Positions 16,973 to 25,382 are shown, counted from the stretch's first letter. The stretch is 45,106 bases of DNA from UBA1181 sp963619325 (GCA_963619325.1 CAVEVQ010000020.1:1-45106), one strand, 5' to 3'. Notes: a model not told the origin generated them from the sequence alone. Numbers and translations are program-made.

Positions 16973-18343
16973 TTATTTCTTATGCTTTTTTGCTACTGCA
17001 TACCATCCGATGTACCCAACGCCTAATGAGAAGTTTTCCTCTCCGTTGAATCGTCCGCTGTCTACTTGTCTGTGGCTATAGTCTGCTTTCACTACCAAGT
17101 TTGGCAAAGGGAAATAGTTCACGCCGACGGTGTAAATCTGCCTGTGGTAACGTCCGTCTCTTACAACCGAGTTTGTCGTTTTATAGTTCATATCGTAGAA
17201 CTCATAGCGAATGAATGGAAGTAACTTTTGAGTTGTATTTGAATTTGCTAATACATTCACACCGACCTCTGCGTACCAGTCCATTGCCACTTGTGCCACT
17301 TGCTGGCGAGGGAAGATGGAAATCTTACCGGACTTAGGCATTGTGAGATTTGCCTTTGACAATTCTTCGGCATCGCCGATTTTACCCCAAATGTAATTGG
17401 CGCGTGCGGTAATCCACTTGCTTTGGTGGGTTATGTCGGCAGAGTTCAAAAGGACTGAAGCCTTCACATTGTATGTCTCTAATTTGTCGTATTTAGTAGA
17501 GTTCCCTGCTGTCTTGGCTGCTCCGTAGAATGACAAACCAATACGAGTGTTAGGAATGAAACGGAAGTCTGTACGAGCGGCAAATGCCGGGTTGGTCATA
17601 GTCGCTTTCTCAAACATTGATTGCTTTCCTTTCTGTATGAAGTTAGCTTTTGAGAAGAAAGCTGGGTCTAGTCCATTGACTACCATCACTTCGTAGTCAA
17701 ATTTCCCGATCGTACCGAAGAGTTCGATACCATTCTCGTGCCATGTACATGGGATCATCGTACTTTCTCCCTCAGAACGGACTGCTCTAAAGAAATTGAG
17801 TGGTTCGTGGTGTGCGTTGGTCAAGCCTAAAGGCACGATGATGTGTCCGAAACGGAGATTCAATCCTTTGAAGAATGATTTGGTGATGTGGAATTGTTCA
17901 AGTGCGACCTCTCCTCCTTTTTCAATCTCTATTTCGTATTCTCCTGCCTCGTTGTATTCATATTCGATAGCGGAACCTGCTCCGCCATACTCAAACTCGA
18001 TTTCCGAGCCTAATGTCCAAGTGTCATTGAATTTAACGTCCATTGCGATGACAAAACGAGGAATTGAGATTTCTGCACGTTTGTCATAGTCTGATCCGTA
18101 TGAGTAGAAACTGTTACGTCCGTAGTTGAATGTTTGAAAGAGCATTTCTCCATATCCTCCGACACGGAAGCGCCAATCGTCTTCTTCCGCTTCTTTTGTG
18201 GTTTGCTCGTTATGGTTGTTCGTTGTTTTTTCAATGCCCGTCGGAAATGCCTCAGGTTGTAACTCTGAGTCTTCAGATACACTCTGCGAATTAGCTGCAA
18301 AAGCGTATAAAGTAGCGGCAATTAAGAGTAGCCAATGTTTCAT
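16973..18343 (-). CDS. outer-membrane porin, first gene of the iron/cytochrome cluster
   Basis: 456 residues, signal peptide ending FAANSQS (~20). Then a charged linker rich in Glu, Thr and Asn (25-55) and a beta-barrel with alternating aromatic residues, such as FRVGGYGEMLFQTFNYG, FGHIIVPLGLTNAHHEPL and YTVGVNYFPLPNLVVKADYSHR. This is the OprO/P-like porin type. It differs from the second porin of the cluster (12862-14211) in sequence. It is the first gene after a promoter with both -33 and -7 boxes and is followed 52 bases later by the imelysin gene. It probably supplies the outer-membrane path or an anchoring barrel for the surface lipoproteins. Confidence 0.78.
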   Translation of the reverse strand: MKHWLLLIAATLYAFAANSQSVSEDSELQPEAFPTGIEKTTNNHNEQTTKEAEEDDWRFRVGGYGEMLFQTFNYGRNSFYSYGSDYDKRAEISIPRFVIAMDVKFNDTWTLGSEIEFEYGGAGSAIEYEYNEAGEYEIEIEKGGEVALEQFHITKSFFKGLNLRFGHIIVPLGLTNAHHEPLNFFRAVRSEGESTMIPCTWHENGIELFGTIGKFDYEVMVVNGLDPAFFSKANFIQKGKQSMFEKATMTNPAFAARTDFRFIPNTRIGLSFYGAAKTAGNSTKYDKLETYNVKASVLLNSADITHQSKWITARANYIWGKIGDAEELSKANLTMPKSGKISIFPRQQVAQVAMDWYAEVGVNVLANSNTTQKLLPFIRYEFYDMNYKTTNSVVRDGRYHRQIYTVGVNYFPLPNLVVKADYSHRQVDSGRFNGEENFSLGVGYIGWYAVAKKHKK

Positions 18344-18367
18344 ATTTTTACGTCTCTAAAATTTGTG

Positions 18368-18398
18368 CAAAGTTACGGCTACTTGTAATGCAAAACAA
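18368..18398 (-). promoter_or_regulatory. promoter of the porin-imelysin-cytochrome unit
   Basis: On the minus strand TTG (18396-18398), 20 bases, TAACTTTG (18368-18375). Both boxes match the Bacteroidetes vegetative promoter. The palindrome at 18398-18469 directly adjoins the -33 box. Confidence 0.7.
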
Positions 18399-18469
18399 TC
18401 CCCACAAATGGCTATTTTTTAACCCGATTTCTTGGGTTTTTGCTCTTTTTTATAGCCATTTGTGGGGAT
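18398..18469. repeat. 18-bp-arm palindrome beside the cluster promoter
   Basis: ATCCCCACAAATGGCTAT (18398-18415) is perfectly complementary to ATAGCCATTTGTGGGGAT (18452-18469). The 36-base spacer holds a smaller hairpin, AACCC (18421-18425) with GGGTT (18434-18438), flanked by T runs. It may be an operator, a repeat element or a structured terminator of the gene at 18508. Confidence 0.75.
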
Positions 18470-18507
18470 GGGCCAGAAAAAATCTGTATGATTCCTTCTA
18501 TAAAATT

Positions 18508-20298
18508 TTATTCTGCTGTTGGGTCAAAATAATTGCCACCGACATACTTTTTCTCTTGATTGTTTGAACGGTCGGAACCGTCTCTTCTGCGGTCGTATGA
18601 ACGACGAGAGTCTCTTCCTCCACGGTCGTTTCTGTCTCTTCTGTCTTGATCTCCGTAGTTGCTGCGACGGTCGCCACTGAAGTTTCTTCTGTCTCCACGG
18701 TCACCATCTCTTCTCCCACCTTCACGACGCTCGCCTTTTCTCTCATCACGGCGGTCATCTCTTTTGTCATCACGGCGGTCGAAACCTCTGCGTTCTTCTC
18801 TGCGGCGGTCGCCGTCGCGGTCGTCTCGCTTTCTGAAGTCTCGTCTGTCTCTATCGTCATCGTCGCGGTAAGGTCGACGTTCTCTTCTTTCTGTGTCTCC
18901 TTCGCTGCGTTCTCCTCTTTCGCCTCGGAATCTGCGTTCGTTATACTCTCTTCTGGCTTCTGCGATATTAGCTTGTCTCTTCTCAAATGCCTCATGGCGA
19001 CGGGCGCGGTATTCGCTGAGTTCATCTTCGCTCATTGTCTCTCTCTTCCAACGGTCCTGGGCTGGCAGCATGTAAACGCCTTTGTGTTCGCCTAATACTC
19101 CTTCCTCCTCTCTCTTCTTGTCAAACTCCTCTTGTTTGTCGGCTCGCTCGCGCAAGAAATCGTCGCGGCGACCTTTAAACATATCGTATTTGCGGAATTC
19201 GCACTCGATAGCACCATTCAGAAGATGATATTTCACAGACGGACGTAGTCCGATGCGGTCTGTAGATTCGCAAGGCACTGTGATGATCCAGGCAGACATG
19301 TCCGTGAAGTCTCGCTTCAGTTTTGCACCGATTTCCTCGTAGAGGGTGGCAAGACTAGCGGGCTTGATGCGTTCTCCGTATGGAGGGTTGAACATGATCA
19401 TTGTTGGTTCGTCCGGACGATCAACAGATTGGAATGGAGTGTGCGAAATCTCTATGTATTTGGACAATCCTGCCCTTTTCACGTTCTCTTCGCAGACACG
19501 CAGAGCCGCTGATGATATGTCAGAAGCATATATCTTATGCGTGAATTCACGTTCTTCTGAATCGTCTTCGAAGAGTCTGTCCATAATAGACTGGTCAAAA
19601 TCGGCCCATTTCTCGAAAGCGAAACTTTTTCGATATATGCCGGGGGCGATGTTGAGCGCCATAAGGGCGGCTTCAATGGCGATGGTTCCTGAACCGCACA
19701 TTGGGTCCATAAAGTCGGTGTCTCCCTCCCAACCGGCAAGTTTCAACATCCCTGCTGCCAACACTTCATTAATCGGGGCTTCGGTTTGTTCAACCTTATA
19801 TCCTCGTAGGTAGAGCGGTTCGCCGGAACTGTCTAACGACAAAGTACAGGTTTCTTGGTTGACGTGAATGTTTAGTTGCACATCGGGATTAGTGATTCGG
19901 ACAGAAGGTCTCTCTCCGTATTTTTCTCTAAAATGGTCGGCTATGGCGTCTTTTACTTTATAGGCAAGAAATTTGGAATGACGGAAAGTCTCAGAGTAGA
20001 CTACGGCGTCAATAGCGAAAGTCTTTTTAACACTGAGGTATTGCGACCAGTCGAATGCTTTTACAACGTTATACACCTCGTCAGTGTCTTTTGCTTCAAA
20101 CTTGTGGAAAGGCTTAAGGATGCGTAATGCCGTACGACATTTAAAATTTGCTTTGTACAACATCTCTTGGTCTCCCCAAAAGCGGACTCCACGAGTGATT
20201 GTCTCTACCTGTTCTGCGCCTAAGTCCTGCAACTCTTTCGCCAGCACTTCTTCCAACCCTTGGAAGGTCTTGGCTATCATTTCAAAATTGTTCGCCAT
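18508..20298 (-). CDS. RlmL-type 23S rRNA methyltransferase with Arg/Asp-rich tail
   Basis: About 596 residues from the ATG at 20298 (MANNFEMIAKTFQGLE). The N-terminal THUMP region (~1-155, MIAKTFQGLEEVLAKELQDLGAE, then RITNPDVQLNIHV) is followed by the SAM-dependent methyltransferase domain of the RlmL/YcbY N-terminal type, with FMDPMCGSGTIAIEAALMA and catalytic FNPPYGERI. It should methylate a guanine N2 in 23S rRNA. The second RlmK half is absent, as is common outside gammaproteobacteria. From residue ~450 to the end the protein is nearly all Arg, Asp, Glu and Gly (RRDDKRDDRRDERKGE), a disordered RNA-binding-like tail. A promoter with both boxes lies just upstream, leader ~18 bases. Confidence 0.85.
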   Translation of the reverse strand: MANNFEMIAKTFQGLEEVLAKELQDLGAEQVETITRGVRFWGDQEMLYKANFKCRTALRILKPFHKFEAKDTDEVYNVVKAFDWSQYLSVKKTFAIDAVVYSETFRHSKFLAYKVKDAIADHFREKYGERPSVRITNPDVQLNIHVNQETCTLSLDSSGEPLYLRGYKVEQTEAPINEVLAAGMLKLAGWEGDTDFMDPMCGSGTIAIEAALMALNIAPGIYRKSFAFEKWADFDQSIMDRLFEDDSEEREFTHKIYASDISSAALRVCEENVKRAGLSKYIEISHTPFQSVDRPDEPTMIMFNPPYGERIKPASLATLYEEIGAKLKRDFTDMSAWIITVPCESTDRIGLRPSVKYHLLNGAIECEFRKYDMFKGRRDDFLRERADKQEEFDKKREEEGVLGEHKGVYMLPAQDRWKRETMSEDELSEYRARRHEAFEKRQANIAEARREYNERRFRGERGERSEGDTERRERRPYRDDDDRDRRDFRKRDDRDGDRRREERRGFDRRDDKRDDRRDERKGERREGGRRDGDRGDRRNFSGDRRSNYGDQDRRDRNDRGGRDSRRSYDRRRDGSDRSNNQEKKYVGGNYFDPTAE

Positions 20299-20322
20299 CT
20301 TTGTTTTTATGGAAATAGGGGG

Positions 20323-20352
20323 CAAATTTAAAAAAAAGATTGTTGAAAACAA
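20323..20352 (-). promoter_or_regulatory. promoter of the rRNA methyltransferase gene
   Basis: On the minus strand TTG (20350-20352), 19 bases, TAAATTTG (20323-20330). Both boxes match the Bacteroidetes consensus and lie 25 bases before the ATG. Confidence 0.65.
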
Positions 20353-20380
20353 CGATAAAAATTTATGGAAATTGCCTTCA

Positions 20381-20578
20381 TCAAAATCTTTTTTTTACCC
20401 TCAAATAAAAAAAATAAAACCATCGCTGACATTTCACAACGTGGCGATGGTTAATCCTTAAAGTATAAATGTTTCCTGAGAACGAAAATATTTTTAATTC
20501 CGTATGTGGCAAAAATAGGGTGAAATCTGCGATTTGTGGGGCGAAATATGTTTCTTGTGGGGTGTAATTTTGTTTCAT
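20381..20578 (-). other. possible small ORF running through a terminator
   Basis: A 65-codon minus-strand frame starts MKQNYTPQETYFAPQIADF, which resembles the N-terminus of many short Bacteroidales peptides (MKxxYxxP). It has no stop before the hairpin at 20418-20452 and translates it, so it is either a leader, a decayed gene or chance. Confidence 0.15.
20405..20452 (-). terminator. orphan minus-strand terminator
   Basis: AACCATCGC (20418-20426) pairs with GCGATGGTT (20444-20452). On the minus strand it is followed by TTTATTTTTTTTATTT. It faces the methyltransferase gene but lies upstream of that gene's promoter, so it must end some other minus-strand transcript that begins in 20453-20800. 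Confidence 0.7.
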
Positions 20579-20628
20579 TATAAATTTCTTTAGTGAAACT
20601 AAGGTGGTTTTGTTAAATCTTGCGTTGA

Positions 20629-20664
20629 TTTTTTGCGAATTTTTTGCGAAAGGGTTTCGCAAAA
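20629..20664. repeat. TTTTTTGCGAA tandem plus inverted repeat, putative operator
   Basis: TTTTTTGCGAA occurs at 20629-20639 and again at 20640-20650 (11-bp period). The second copy also forms a perfect palindrome, TTTTGCGAAA (20642-20651), GGG, TTTCGCAAAA (20655-20664). It lies ~90 bases upstream of the rdgB promoter. Confidence 0.55.
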
Positions 20665-20755
20665 GGGGAGAAAAATGTTGCATCTACGTTACATGAGTGC
20701 TACTTTTTTATTCAAATTATCAATAGTTGAAAAAGTTGAGTTCTAAAGGTCTCTT

Positions 20756-20787
20756 TTTGCATATTTGTTCGTTCGTAGGTATCTTTG
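20756..20787 (+). promoter_or_regulatory. promoter of rdgB operon
   Basis: TTTG (20756-20759), 20 bases, TATCTTTG (20780-20787): a full match to the Bacteroidetes promoter. It precedes the run of seven plus-strand genes. Confidence 0.75.
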
Positions 20788-20820
20788 CAGTAGGATGTAC
20801 AACAGATAAAAAGAGCGATA

Positions 20821-21402
20821 ATGAAAGAATTATTGTTAGCGACTAACAATCCTCACAAAGTAGATGAAATCAGAAGTAAGTTAGAGGGTGTTTTGCAGAT
20901 AAAAACGCTGAATGAACTGGGTTTTCACGATGATATTCCAGAGACAAGTGATACATTGGAAGGAAACGCCAGCCAGAAAGCCCGTTTCTTGTTCGAAAAA
21001 TTTGGATGCAATTGTTTTGCTGATGATACGGGTTTGGAGGTTGAGGCTCTCAATGGCGAGCCGGGTGTTTACTCCGCTCGTTATGCTGGTGAGACGAAGA
21101 GTTCAGAAGCTAATATGTCAAAGTTGTTGCAAAAGCTACAGGGAAACGAAAATCGAAAGGCGCGTTTTCGCACTGTAATAGCTCTTTTTTGGGATGGAAC
21201 CGAATATTTTTTTGAAGGAGTTGTTTATGGAACGATTTTGACAGAGAAACATGGTTCGGAGGGGTTTGGCTATGATCCAATTTTCCAACCAGAGGGGTAT
21301 GACAAATCTTTTGCAGAGTTATCCATGGCAGAGAAAAATGTGATTAGCCATAGAGGTCGTGCAGTCGAAAAACTGTTGAACTTTCTGAAGAATAAAATGT
21401 AA
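20821..21402 (+). CDS. rdgB: RdgB/HAM1 dITP/XTP pyrophosphatase
   Basis: 193 residues, the normal length. It hydrolyses non-canonical purine triphosphates (dITP, XTP) to monophosphates and pyrophosphate, cleaning the nucleotide pool. Family motifs are visible: LLLATNNPHKVDEI at the N-terminus (substrate-binding TxNxxK), LEGNASQKARF, FADDTGLEVEALNGEPGVYSARYAG, GFGYDPIFQPEGYDKSFAEL and the final ISHRGRAVEKL. It is the first gene of the plus-strand run, 34 bases after the end of a full promoter, with porZ 50 bases downstream. A short cytoplasmic enzyme with no unusual features. Confidence 0.93.
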   Translation: MKELLLATNNPHKVDEIRSKLEGVLQIKTLNELGFHDDIPETSDTLEGNASQKARFLFEKFGCNCFADDTGLEVEALNGEPGVYSARYAGETKSSEANMSKLLQKLQGNENRKARFRTVIALFWDGTEYFFEGVVYGTILTEKHGSEGFGYDPIFQPEGYDKSFAELSMAEKNVISHRGRAVEKLLNFLKNKM

Positions 21403-21452
21403 GTTGCGGTGTATTGCTTTCATAGAGTCTGTTGTTTCATAAATGGATAAAA

Positions 21453-23786
21453 ATGATGAGAAAAAGTTTCTTTTTTAGTTGGGTTGTCGTTTTGACTATC
21501 GTTGTCAGTTGGATGGGTGTTTCCGCTCAGGAAGTGGGGAAGTGGACTGCCTATTTCTCATATAACCAAGCGAAAAAGGTGTTTGATGTTGATGATAAAG
21601 TCTATTCAATCTCTAATGGCGCGCTTTTTTCTGTTGAGAAGGAGACTGGAATGACGCAGATTTATACGAAGATAGACGGGTTGTCTGACAATGAAGTCTC
21701 CACGGTGGGGTATAGTAAGGAGTATAAGACGCTCGTGATTGCTTATTCCAACGGAAATGTTGATTTGCTTCGAAAAGGCAATGTCTACAACATCTCGGAT
21801 TTGAAACGTAAGGAAATCAGTGGTAAGACGGTTCATTCCATCACGACAAACGGACGATATGCTTACCTTGCGTGCGACTTGGGTATTGTGGTGGTTGATA
21901 TGAAAAAGGATGAAATATCAGACACCTATGTTATAGGTGACAATGGGGCATATATGAGTGTCTATAAGGTGATATTTCAGGGTGATTCTATCTATGCGCA
22001 GACGCAGAGTGATGTGCGTTCCGCGAAATATACCAATCGCAACTTGGTGGATTACAAACAGTGGAATAAGCGTACGTACTCAAAAGGTAATATTAAGGGA
22101 ATTGCTAATGTCGGCGAGAAAATCTGTGTGGCGGATGCTAACGCAGTCTACTATGTGGATGCGGATACCATAGCAATTCTTCGGCAATTGAGCGATTTGA
22201 AATTCATCTATGGCGATGGCTCTTCAATGATTATATTGGATGATTCTACCTTATATAATTATAATGATGATTTGACTTTAAAGGAGTCGCGTGAGATTTC
22301 TTTTGCGGTAGATGGTATTTATGATACTAATTCAGATGCCTATTGGATTTGTCGTGCTGCGAATAGTGTTCGCAATACCTATGGGTATTATAATCTTTAC
22401 AAGTATGTCGGAGATGAAGAGCAGGTGTTCATGAATGATGGATTGGTGCAGTCGAGTGTTTATTGTGTTCGTTATCAATATGGAAAATTGATAACGGGTA
22501 GCGGCGGTCCCCACGATCTCCAGGATGATCATACTCCTGGAATTGTTCAAGTTTATGAGGATGGCAAATGGACTGTCATCGATGGGAGTAATGAAAACTT
22601 CGAAAGCGTTTTAAACTCGACTGGCCTTGTTGAAAATGCCTTTGAGAATGTGTTGGACGTTGCGATAGATCCTGCAGATCATCGACGTATGTATGTCGCT
22701 TCTTGGCGTAGTATTTTTGAATTCTATGATAATGTGCCGATTAAGCAATATTGGGCTGGTTCGACTCCTTTGTCTAACATAGGAAACCAAACACTGACGA
22801 ATGGACTTTACTTTGACGCCGACAATAATATGTATATGTTGAATATGTTGGCGCAAAATTCGATTGTTATTAAAAAGGCAGATGGCGAATGGACGTCGCT
22901 CTATTATTCAATATTGGCGAACCACGAGAGCTTGCGTGCTTTGACGGTTACAAGGAATGGATTTATGTGGATTGCCTCCCCCGATCGTGGAGTAGGAGTG
23001 GCTGTCATTGATCCGAAAAACACACCTTTTATTTCGTCGGATGATGAGTCTCGATTTTTTAGTACTTTCACCGATAAAGATGGAAATGCAGTGATACCGA
23101 TTGCAGTACGTTGTTTTGCTGAGGATCGCAACAATGTTTTGTGGATCGGTACAAGTTCTGGTCCATTTTTGGTGAGTTCTCAAAAGGATATCTTTTCCAA
23201 TAGTTTCCGTTTCGACCGTGTCAAAATAACGCGTGAGGATGATGAAAACTATGCCGACTTTTTGTTGAGCAGTAACCAAATCAATAAAATCATTGTAGAT
23301 GGAGGAAATAGGAAGTGGTTGGGTTCTTCTACTACAGGTGTTTATTTGTTGTCGGAAGATGGGAAGACGACTTTGAAGCATTTCACAACGGATAATAGTC
23401 CGATGACTTCAAACGCTGTCATTGATATGACAATCAACGAAGAGACGGGAGAACTGTTCATCGCCACATCTGGCGGACTCTTTTCGTATGTGATCGATGC
23501 GACAGAGCCGTCGGCGGACTATTCCAATGTTTATGTCTATCCAAATCCTGTTACACCAGATTATGATGGTGATGTTGTTGTGAAGGGTCTTTCAGAGAAC
23601 AGTTTGGTGAGGATAGCTGACCCCGAGGGAAGAATGATTTATGAAGGGTATTCGAATGGTGGAACTTTTACTTGGGATGGAAATGCCAAAAGTGGGAGAA
23701 GGGTTGCAACAGGTGTTTATTTCATTTTTGCCGCTCAGGAGGATGGCTCTATGAAGATGGTTACGAAAGTGGCTTTTGTCCATTAG
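21453..23786 (+). CDS. porZ: PorZ-like type IX secretion surface protein
   Basis: About 777 residues. The ATG at 21453 (MMRKSFFFSW) starts a signal peptide ending GVSAQ at ~27. The open frame from a TTG at 21432 adds only seven residues. The mature protein consists of two beta-propellers of the regulator type, with blade signatures such as IYTKIDGLSDNEVSTVGYS, LWIGTSSGPFLVSS and KWLGSSTTGVYLLSEDGKTTLKHF, followed by a C-terminal ~85-residue T9SS domain (VYVYPNPVTPDYDGDVVVKG ... TGVYFIFA). This is the PorZ architecture. PorZ is a surface component of the T9SS attachment complex in Porphyromonas gingivalis. Position next to rdgB and tsaE recurs in Bacteroidales, as far as I recall. It implies this organism uses T9SS, fitting the PL11 cargo in this window. 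Confidence 0.8.
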   Translation: MMRKSFFFSWVVVLTIVVSWMGVSAQEVGKWTAYFSYNQAKKVFDVDDKVYSISNGALFSVEKETGMTQIYTKIDGLSDNEVSTVGYSKEYKTLVIAYSNGNVDLLRKGNVYNISDLKRKEISGKTVHSITTNGRYAYLACDLGIVVVDMKKDEISDTYVIGDNGAYMSVYKVIFQGDSIYAQTQSDVRSAKYTNRNLVDYKQWNKRTYSKGNIKGIANVGEKICVADANAVYYVDADTIAILRQLSDLKFIYGDGSSMIILDDSTLYNYNDDLTLKESREISFAVDGIYDTNSDAYWICRAANSVRNTYGYYNLYKYVGDEEQVFMNDGLVQSSVYCVRYQYGKLITGSGGPHDLQDDHTPGIVQVYEDGKWTVIDGSNENFESVLNSTGLVENAFENVLDVAIDPADHRRMYVASWRSIFEFYDNVPIKQYWAGSTPLSNIGNQTLTNGLYFDADNNMYMLNMLAQNSIVIKKADGEWTSLYYSILANHESLRALTVTRNGFMWIASPDRGVGVAVIDPKNTPFISSDDESRFFSTFTDKDGNAVIPIAVRCFAEDRNNVLWIGTSSGPFLVSSQKDIFSNSFRFDRVKITREDDENYADFLLSSNQINKIIVDGGNRKWLGSSTTGVYLLSEDGKTTLKHFTTDNSPMTSNAVIDMTINEETGELFIATSGGLFSYVIDATEPSADYSNVYVYPNPVTPDYDGDVVVKGLSENSLVRIADPEGRMIYEGYSNGGTFTWDGNAKSGRRVATGVYFIFAAQEDGSMKMVTKVAFVH

Positions 23787-23805
23787 TTTCAAAATATTAG
23801 AGACA

Positions 23806-24213
23806 ATGAAGATTGAAAATTTACAGACGATACACCAGACTGCGAAGGAGTTTATCGCAGCGATGGGGGATAAGAAGGTGTTCTTGTTTTATGGGTCGAT
23901 GGGCGCAGGGAAAACAACTTTCATACGTGCCATTTGTGAGGAATTGGGGGTGAAAGAGAGTATTAACAGTCCGACTTTTGCCATCATTAACGAGTATAAA
24001 GCCGGTGATGGTTCTCCAATCTTCCATTTCGACTTCTATCGTATCAACAAAGAAGAGGAAGCATACGACTTCGGTTATGAGGACTATTTCTATAGTGGTA
24101 AACTTTGTTTTGTGGAATGGCCTGAGAAAATCGTCAATTTGTTGCCTGAAGATGCCACCGTCGTAACGATTACGGAACAATCTGATGGTTCCAGAGAGGT
24201 AACCATGAAATAA
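23806..24213 (+). CDS. tsaE: TsaE, tRNA t6A ATPase subunit
   Basis: About 135 residues from the ATG at 23806. A cytoplasmic P-loop ATPase that works with TsaB and TsaD to form threonylcarbamoyladenosine on tRNAs reading ANN codons. The Walker A motif GSMGAGKT is at 30-37, the family block INSPTFAIINEYKAG follows, and the FHFDFYRI and LCFVEWPEKI blocks are present. The frame extends ten residues upstream to 23776 but that would overlap porZ. The chosen start leaves 19 bases after porZ. Co-transcribed with its neighbours. Confidence 0.92.
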   Translation: MKIENLQTIHQTAKEFIAAMGDKKVFLFYGSMGAGKTTFIRAICEELGVKESINSPTFAIINEYKAGDGSPIFHFDFYRINKEEEAYDFGYEDYFYSGKLCFVEWPEKIVNLLPEDATVVTITEQSDGSREVTMK

Positions 24214-24248
24214 CAATCCATTCTCCATCCATCAAAAATCCAAACAGT

Positions 24249-25382
24249 ATGAGTCCTTTAAAAATTGGCTATGATGCCAAACGCGCTTTTTTCAACCGCC
24301 GTGGTTTGGGGAATTATAGTCGGGACACTGTCCGTATTATGTCTAATCTCATTCCCGGGAATGAGTATTTTTTATATACGCCTAAGATTAAAGAGTCTAT
24401 TGATTTCCCCTATAACAAAGAGAATTGTAGAGTGGTTACGCCTCATGGACTCTCTTCCGTGGGTATTCTCTCTTCCCTATGGCGGACGAAAGGGGTGTGT
24501 GAGAACATTGAAGCGGATAAGTTGGATATCTACCATGGATTGAGTCACGAATTGCCATACGGAATTGAGAAGATGAACGTGCGCAAGGTGGTTACGATGC
24601 ATGATGTCATCTTCTTGAAAAATCCCGAGTTGTTTCCGTTTTTCGATAGATATTCTTTTAAAAAAAAATATACGCATGGATGTCAGATTGCCGATTGTGT
24701 GGTGGCTGTCAGTCAGCAGACGAAGGCAGATCTTATTGAATATTTGGGTGAAAAAGAGGAACGTATCAAAGTAGTCTATCAAGGTTGCAATCCAGTTTTC
24801 CAATCTCCTGTTGATGAGAATAGAATGTTGCAAGTCAAGCAGAATTTGCATCTTCCCGACCAATTTATGCTGATTGTCTGTGCAATAGAACGGCGTAAAA
24901 ATCACGAATTGATTCTAAAGGCAATGCGAGACCCTCGTGTCGATATTCCCTTGGTGGTCATTGGTCGCCCTTCCGAATATCAGAAACATTTGCAAGAGTT
25001 GATTGCTCAATACCATTTAGAGGGAAAGGTCATTTTCTTGAATGAGGTGGCGACAAGCGAGTTGCCGATTTTCTATAAATTGGCGACGCTTTTCGTTTAT
25101 CCATCGCTTTTTGAAGGATTCGGAATCCCTATTTTGGAAGCTCTGACTATGCGAACGCCTGTCATCACCTCAAAAGGTAGTTGTTTCGAGGAGACAGGAG
25201 GCGAAGCGGCCCAATATGTTTCTTCTGATAATGCTGAAGAACTGGCAGATACGATTGTGCAAGTGCTTGGTAGTCAAGAGATTCAAAATGATATGATAAG
25301 GAAAGGAATTATTCATGCGGAGAAATTTTCAGACAAGGCGATCGCCCAAAATTTGATGAATGTGTATAAGACATTATTGTAG
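24249..25382 (+). CDS. GT4-family glycosyltransferase
   Basis: 377 residues, no signal peptide or membrane span, so a cytoplasmic GT-B glycosyltransferase acting at the inner membrane face. The N-terminal domain starts KIGYDAKRAFFNRRGLGNYSR. The C-terminal nucleotide-sugar domain has VVAVSQQTKADLIEYLG, FMLIVCAIERRKNHELILKA and the GT4 signature SLFEGFGIPILEALTMRTPVI with the E-x7-E pair. It resembles mannosyl- or hexosyl-transferases used for surface polysaccharides. Donor and acceptor are not evident. It is inside the rdgB-aroA run, 35 bases after tsaE and 24 before the helicase gene. Confidence 0.85.
   Translation: MSPLKIGYDAKRAFFNRRGLGNYSRDTVRIMSNLIPGNEYFLYTPKIKESIDFPYNKENCRVVTPHGLSSVGILSSLWRTKGVCENIEADKLDIYHGLSHELPYGIEKMNVRKVVTMHDVIFLKNPELFPFFDRYSFKKKYTHGCQIADCVVAVSQQTKADLIEYLGEKEERIKVVYQGCNPVFQSPVDENRMLQVKQNLHLPDQFMLIVCAIERRKNHELILKAMRDPRVDIPLVVIGRPSEYQKHLQELIAQYHLEGKVIFLNEVATSELPIFYKLATLFVYPSLFEGFGIPILEALTMRTPVITSKGSCFEETGGEAAQYVSSDNAEELADTIVQVLGSQEIQNDMIRKGIIHAEKFSDKAIAQNLMNVYKTLL

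Noticed and set aside
18498..19095. Long ORFs in other frames over the methyltransferase tail (175 residues minus strand, 149 plus strand)
   Set aside because: They are by-products of the Arg/Asp-rich repeat coding. Their Thr/Glu and Ser/Val strings mirror the CG-rich repeats, and the methyltransferase frame has a recognised domain and promoter.
20521..20560. Two TTGTGGGG sites resembling the ATTTGTGGGGAT palindrome core
   Set aside because: Only half of the motif is present and no complementary arm is nearby, so they were not counted as copies of the cluster-flanking element.
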